NCBI RefSeq assembly: GCF_014529535.1
Contig: NW_023503423.1
Coordinates: 3,024,473-3,088,472 of the forward strand
DNA: 64,000 bases
Origin: Bradysia coprophila
Taxonomy: Eukaryota; Arthropoda; Insecta; Diptera; Sciaridae
Reading direction: 5' to 3'
Every line of letters begins with the position of its first letter. Within the stretch, counting starts at the first letter, position 1. The position numbers and the translations under genes are program-made. Shown here piece after piece: positions 63,050-64,000 of this stretch. The notes below the pieces were generated by a model. It was not told where the DNA came from, made no database searches, and saw only the letters and a list, made by a program, of their open reading frames with translations.

Positions 63050-64000
63050 TAAATTGCCGGAGGCAATATAGACAGCCCCGTACGAAGACAAATTTCATAA
63101 ATTCCTATTTAAACAGCTATATACCGCTATATTTAACTATATTTCACTATAAATAAACATTTCACAGAGGAATATGCTATTATATAGCTCTATATGCCTG
63201 TATATAGCTCAATATAGCTGTATATAGGTATATATAGATGTCCGTATATGGAATCCCTGAAACCCCACACACATAACAAATTATTTCCATGTTAACAGAA
63301 ACTCTCTAAGTATCATTTTTCCCAAGATATTTCTATTTTACTAAAATCCAATATGGCCGCCGGCAGCCATTTTGTTAGGAGACCGGAAATAGTACCGACG
63401 CTTTACATTCGTTAATACCTTTCAAACAAAAAAAAATTCATGAAATTCGGTCAAAATTTACTCGAGATATTGACAAAATACTCCACGTTCACTGTACGGC
63501 CGAGTAGCCAGATAAGAGCTCACTCCAAGAGACCTAGCTCACGCTCCGGAGAACATAATTTCATAAACTTTTTTTTCCCTGATTGGTACGGTCAATACCT
63601 ATCTAATAAAGCTAAAACAGACGAAATATGTTCAAATGTGGCCGACCTACAAGCAAAAACTGCTTGCCGCCCTGTGCCTGTTCCACACCAAGGGGTCTAA
63701 CTCACGACTCGGTCATCCAATTTCCATAAACTTTGTCGATCGGTATTGTAAATACCTTTTATTTGACGTATCACTTACAAATTTAACGTTTAAATGTCCG
63801 GAGATATCTTCGAAAAACCGTAAAGCACTTATTGGGCCACAGCTCGGTAGGGGTCGATCCAAAATCACTCATCTTCGAACTTAGCCTGTCTTTTGACATT
63901 ACCAAACGGGAAAAAAAAGAATTTTCAAAATCGGATGCGTTTTACTCAAGTTATCGTGCAGACAGACAGACGGACAGACGGACATTTTTTTTTCGCGGAT
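63050..64000. repeat. TATATAGC-rich stretch and a dispersed repeat ending in (CAGA)n/(CGGA)n
   Basis: At 63115-63250 ATATAGCTATATA-type blocks recur. From about 63300 to the window end there is a two-part repeat: TTAATACCTTTCAAAC..ACTCGAGATATTGACAAAA and its diverged second version TAAATACCTTTTATTTGACG..CGGAGATATCTTCGAAAA, ending in TCGTGCAGACAGACAGACGG. A terminal (CAGACGGA) tract is typical of insect retroelement tails. No coding part was identified and the repeat may continue past the window. Confidence 0.5.

Noticed and set aside
1..64000. CRISPR arrays, operons, riboswitches or prokaryotic signals
   Set aside because: All tandem repeats lack spacer-repeat organisation, genes are spliced, and no bacterial gene was recognised; the window is eukaryotic.

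Overview
This is nuclear DNA of an insect, most likely a dipteran. The genes are spliced with canonical GT-AG introns, several only about 46-50 nt long, and the AT-rich background is packed with DNA-transposon derivatives and non-LTR retrotransposon fragments. A tandem pair of CD36/SNMP-type genes and an insect-style core alpha1,3-fucosyltransferase fit an insect. Placement near fungus gnats or gall midges is only an impression. I saw nothing prokaryotic or viral and no CRISPR.

Genes, left to right: the last exon of a BPNT1-like 3'(2'),5'-bisphosphate nucleotidase (+, cut by the window edge); FAM50/XAP5 (-), convergent with it; peroxin-3 (+); two tandem CD36/SNMP-family receptors (-, 10301-14161 and 19477-23052) with nearly identical exon lengths; a small secreted protein (+, 26010-26420) with a TATA box; the alpha1,3-fucosyltransferase FucTA (+, 41713-46375, six exons); RNF113/CWC24 (+, 52956-54039); Testin (-, 54604-56537); and a PSMG1-like proteasome assembly chaperone (+, 58976-59732). 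The spliced reading frames were assembled by hand, and every multi-exon model sums to a multiple of three. The genes are unrelated housekeeping or receptor genes. They do not form one pathway.

The remaining roughly 75% is mostly mobile-element sequence. It includes three copies of an RTE-type LINE (one large and clearly inactivated) plus two small shreds of it; a jockey-like LINE 3' half; several MITE families with target-site duplications (TSDs) that can be read directly (8 bp hAT-type, 7 bp, TA); large near-perfect palindromic foldback elements; and four elements whose bodies or arms are built from short repeat arrays (15875-17925, 21429-21814, 37442-39043, 41961-42731).

Nested insertions give a relative chronology at several places: a LINE inside a MITE at 30690-32291, a foldback inside a MITE at 34434-34911, and a hAT MITE inside a foldback arm at 21.4 kb. 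The most interesting candidate novelty is this set of array-bearing inverted-repeat elements. One of them, 37442-39043, has a perfect 9-bp TSD and tandem-repeat arms, like a Drosophila foldback element. Another, in FucTA intron 1, shares its termini with a roughly 60-bp miniature in an intron of the CD36 gene.
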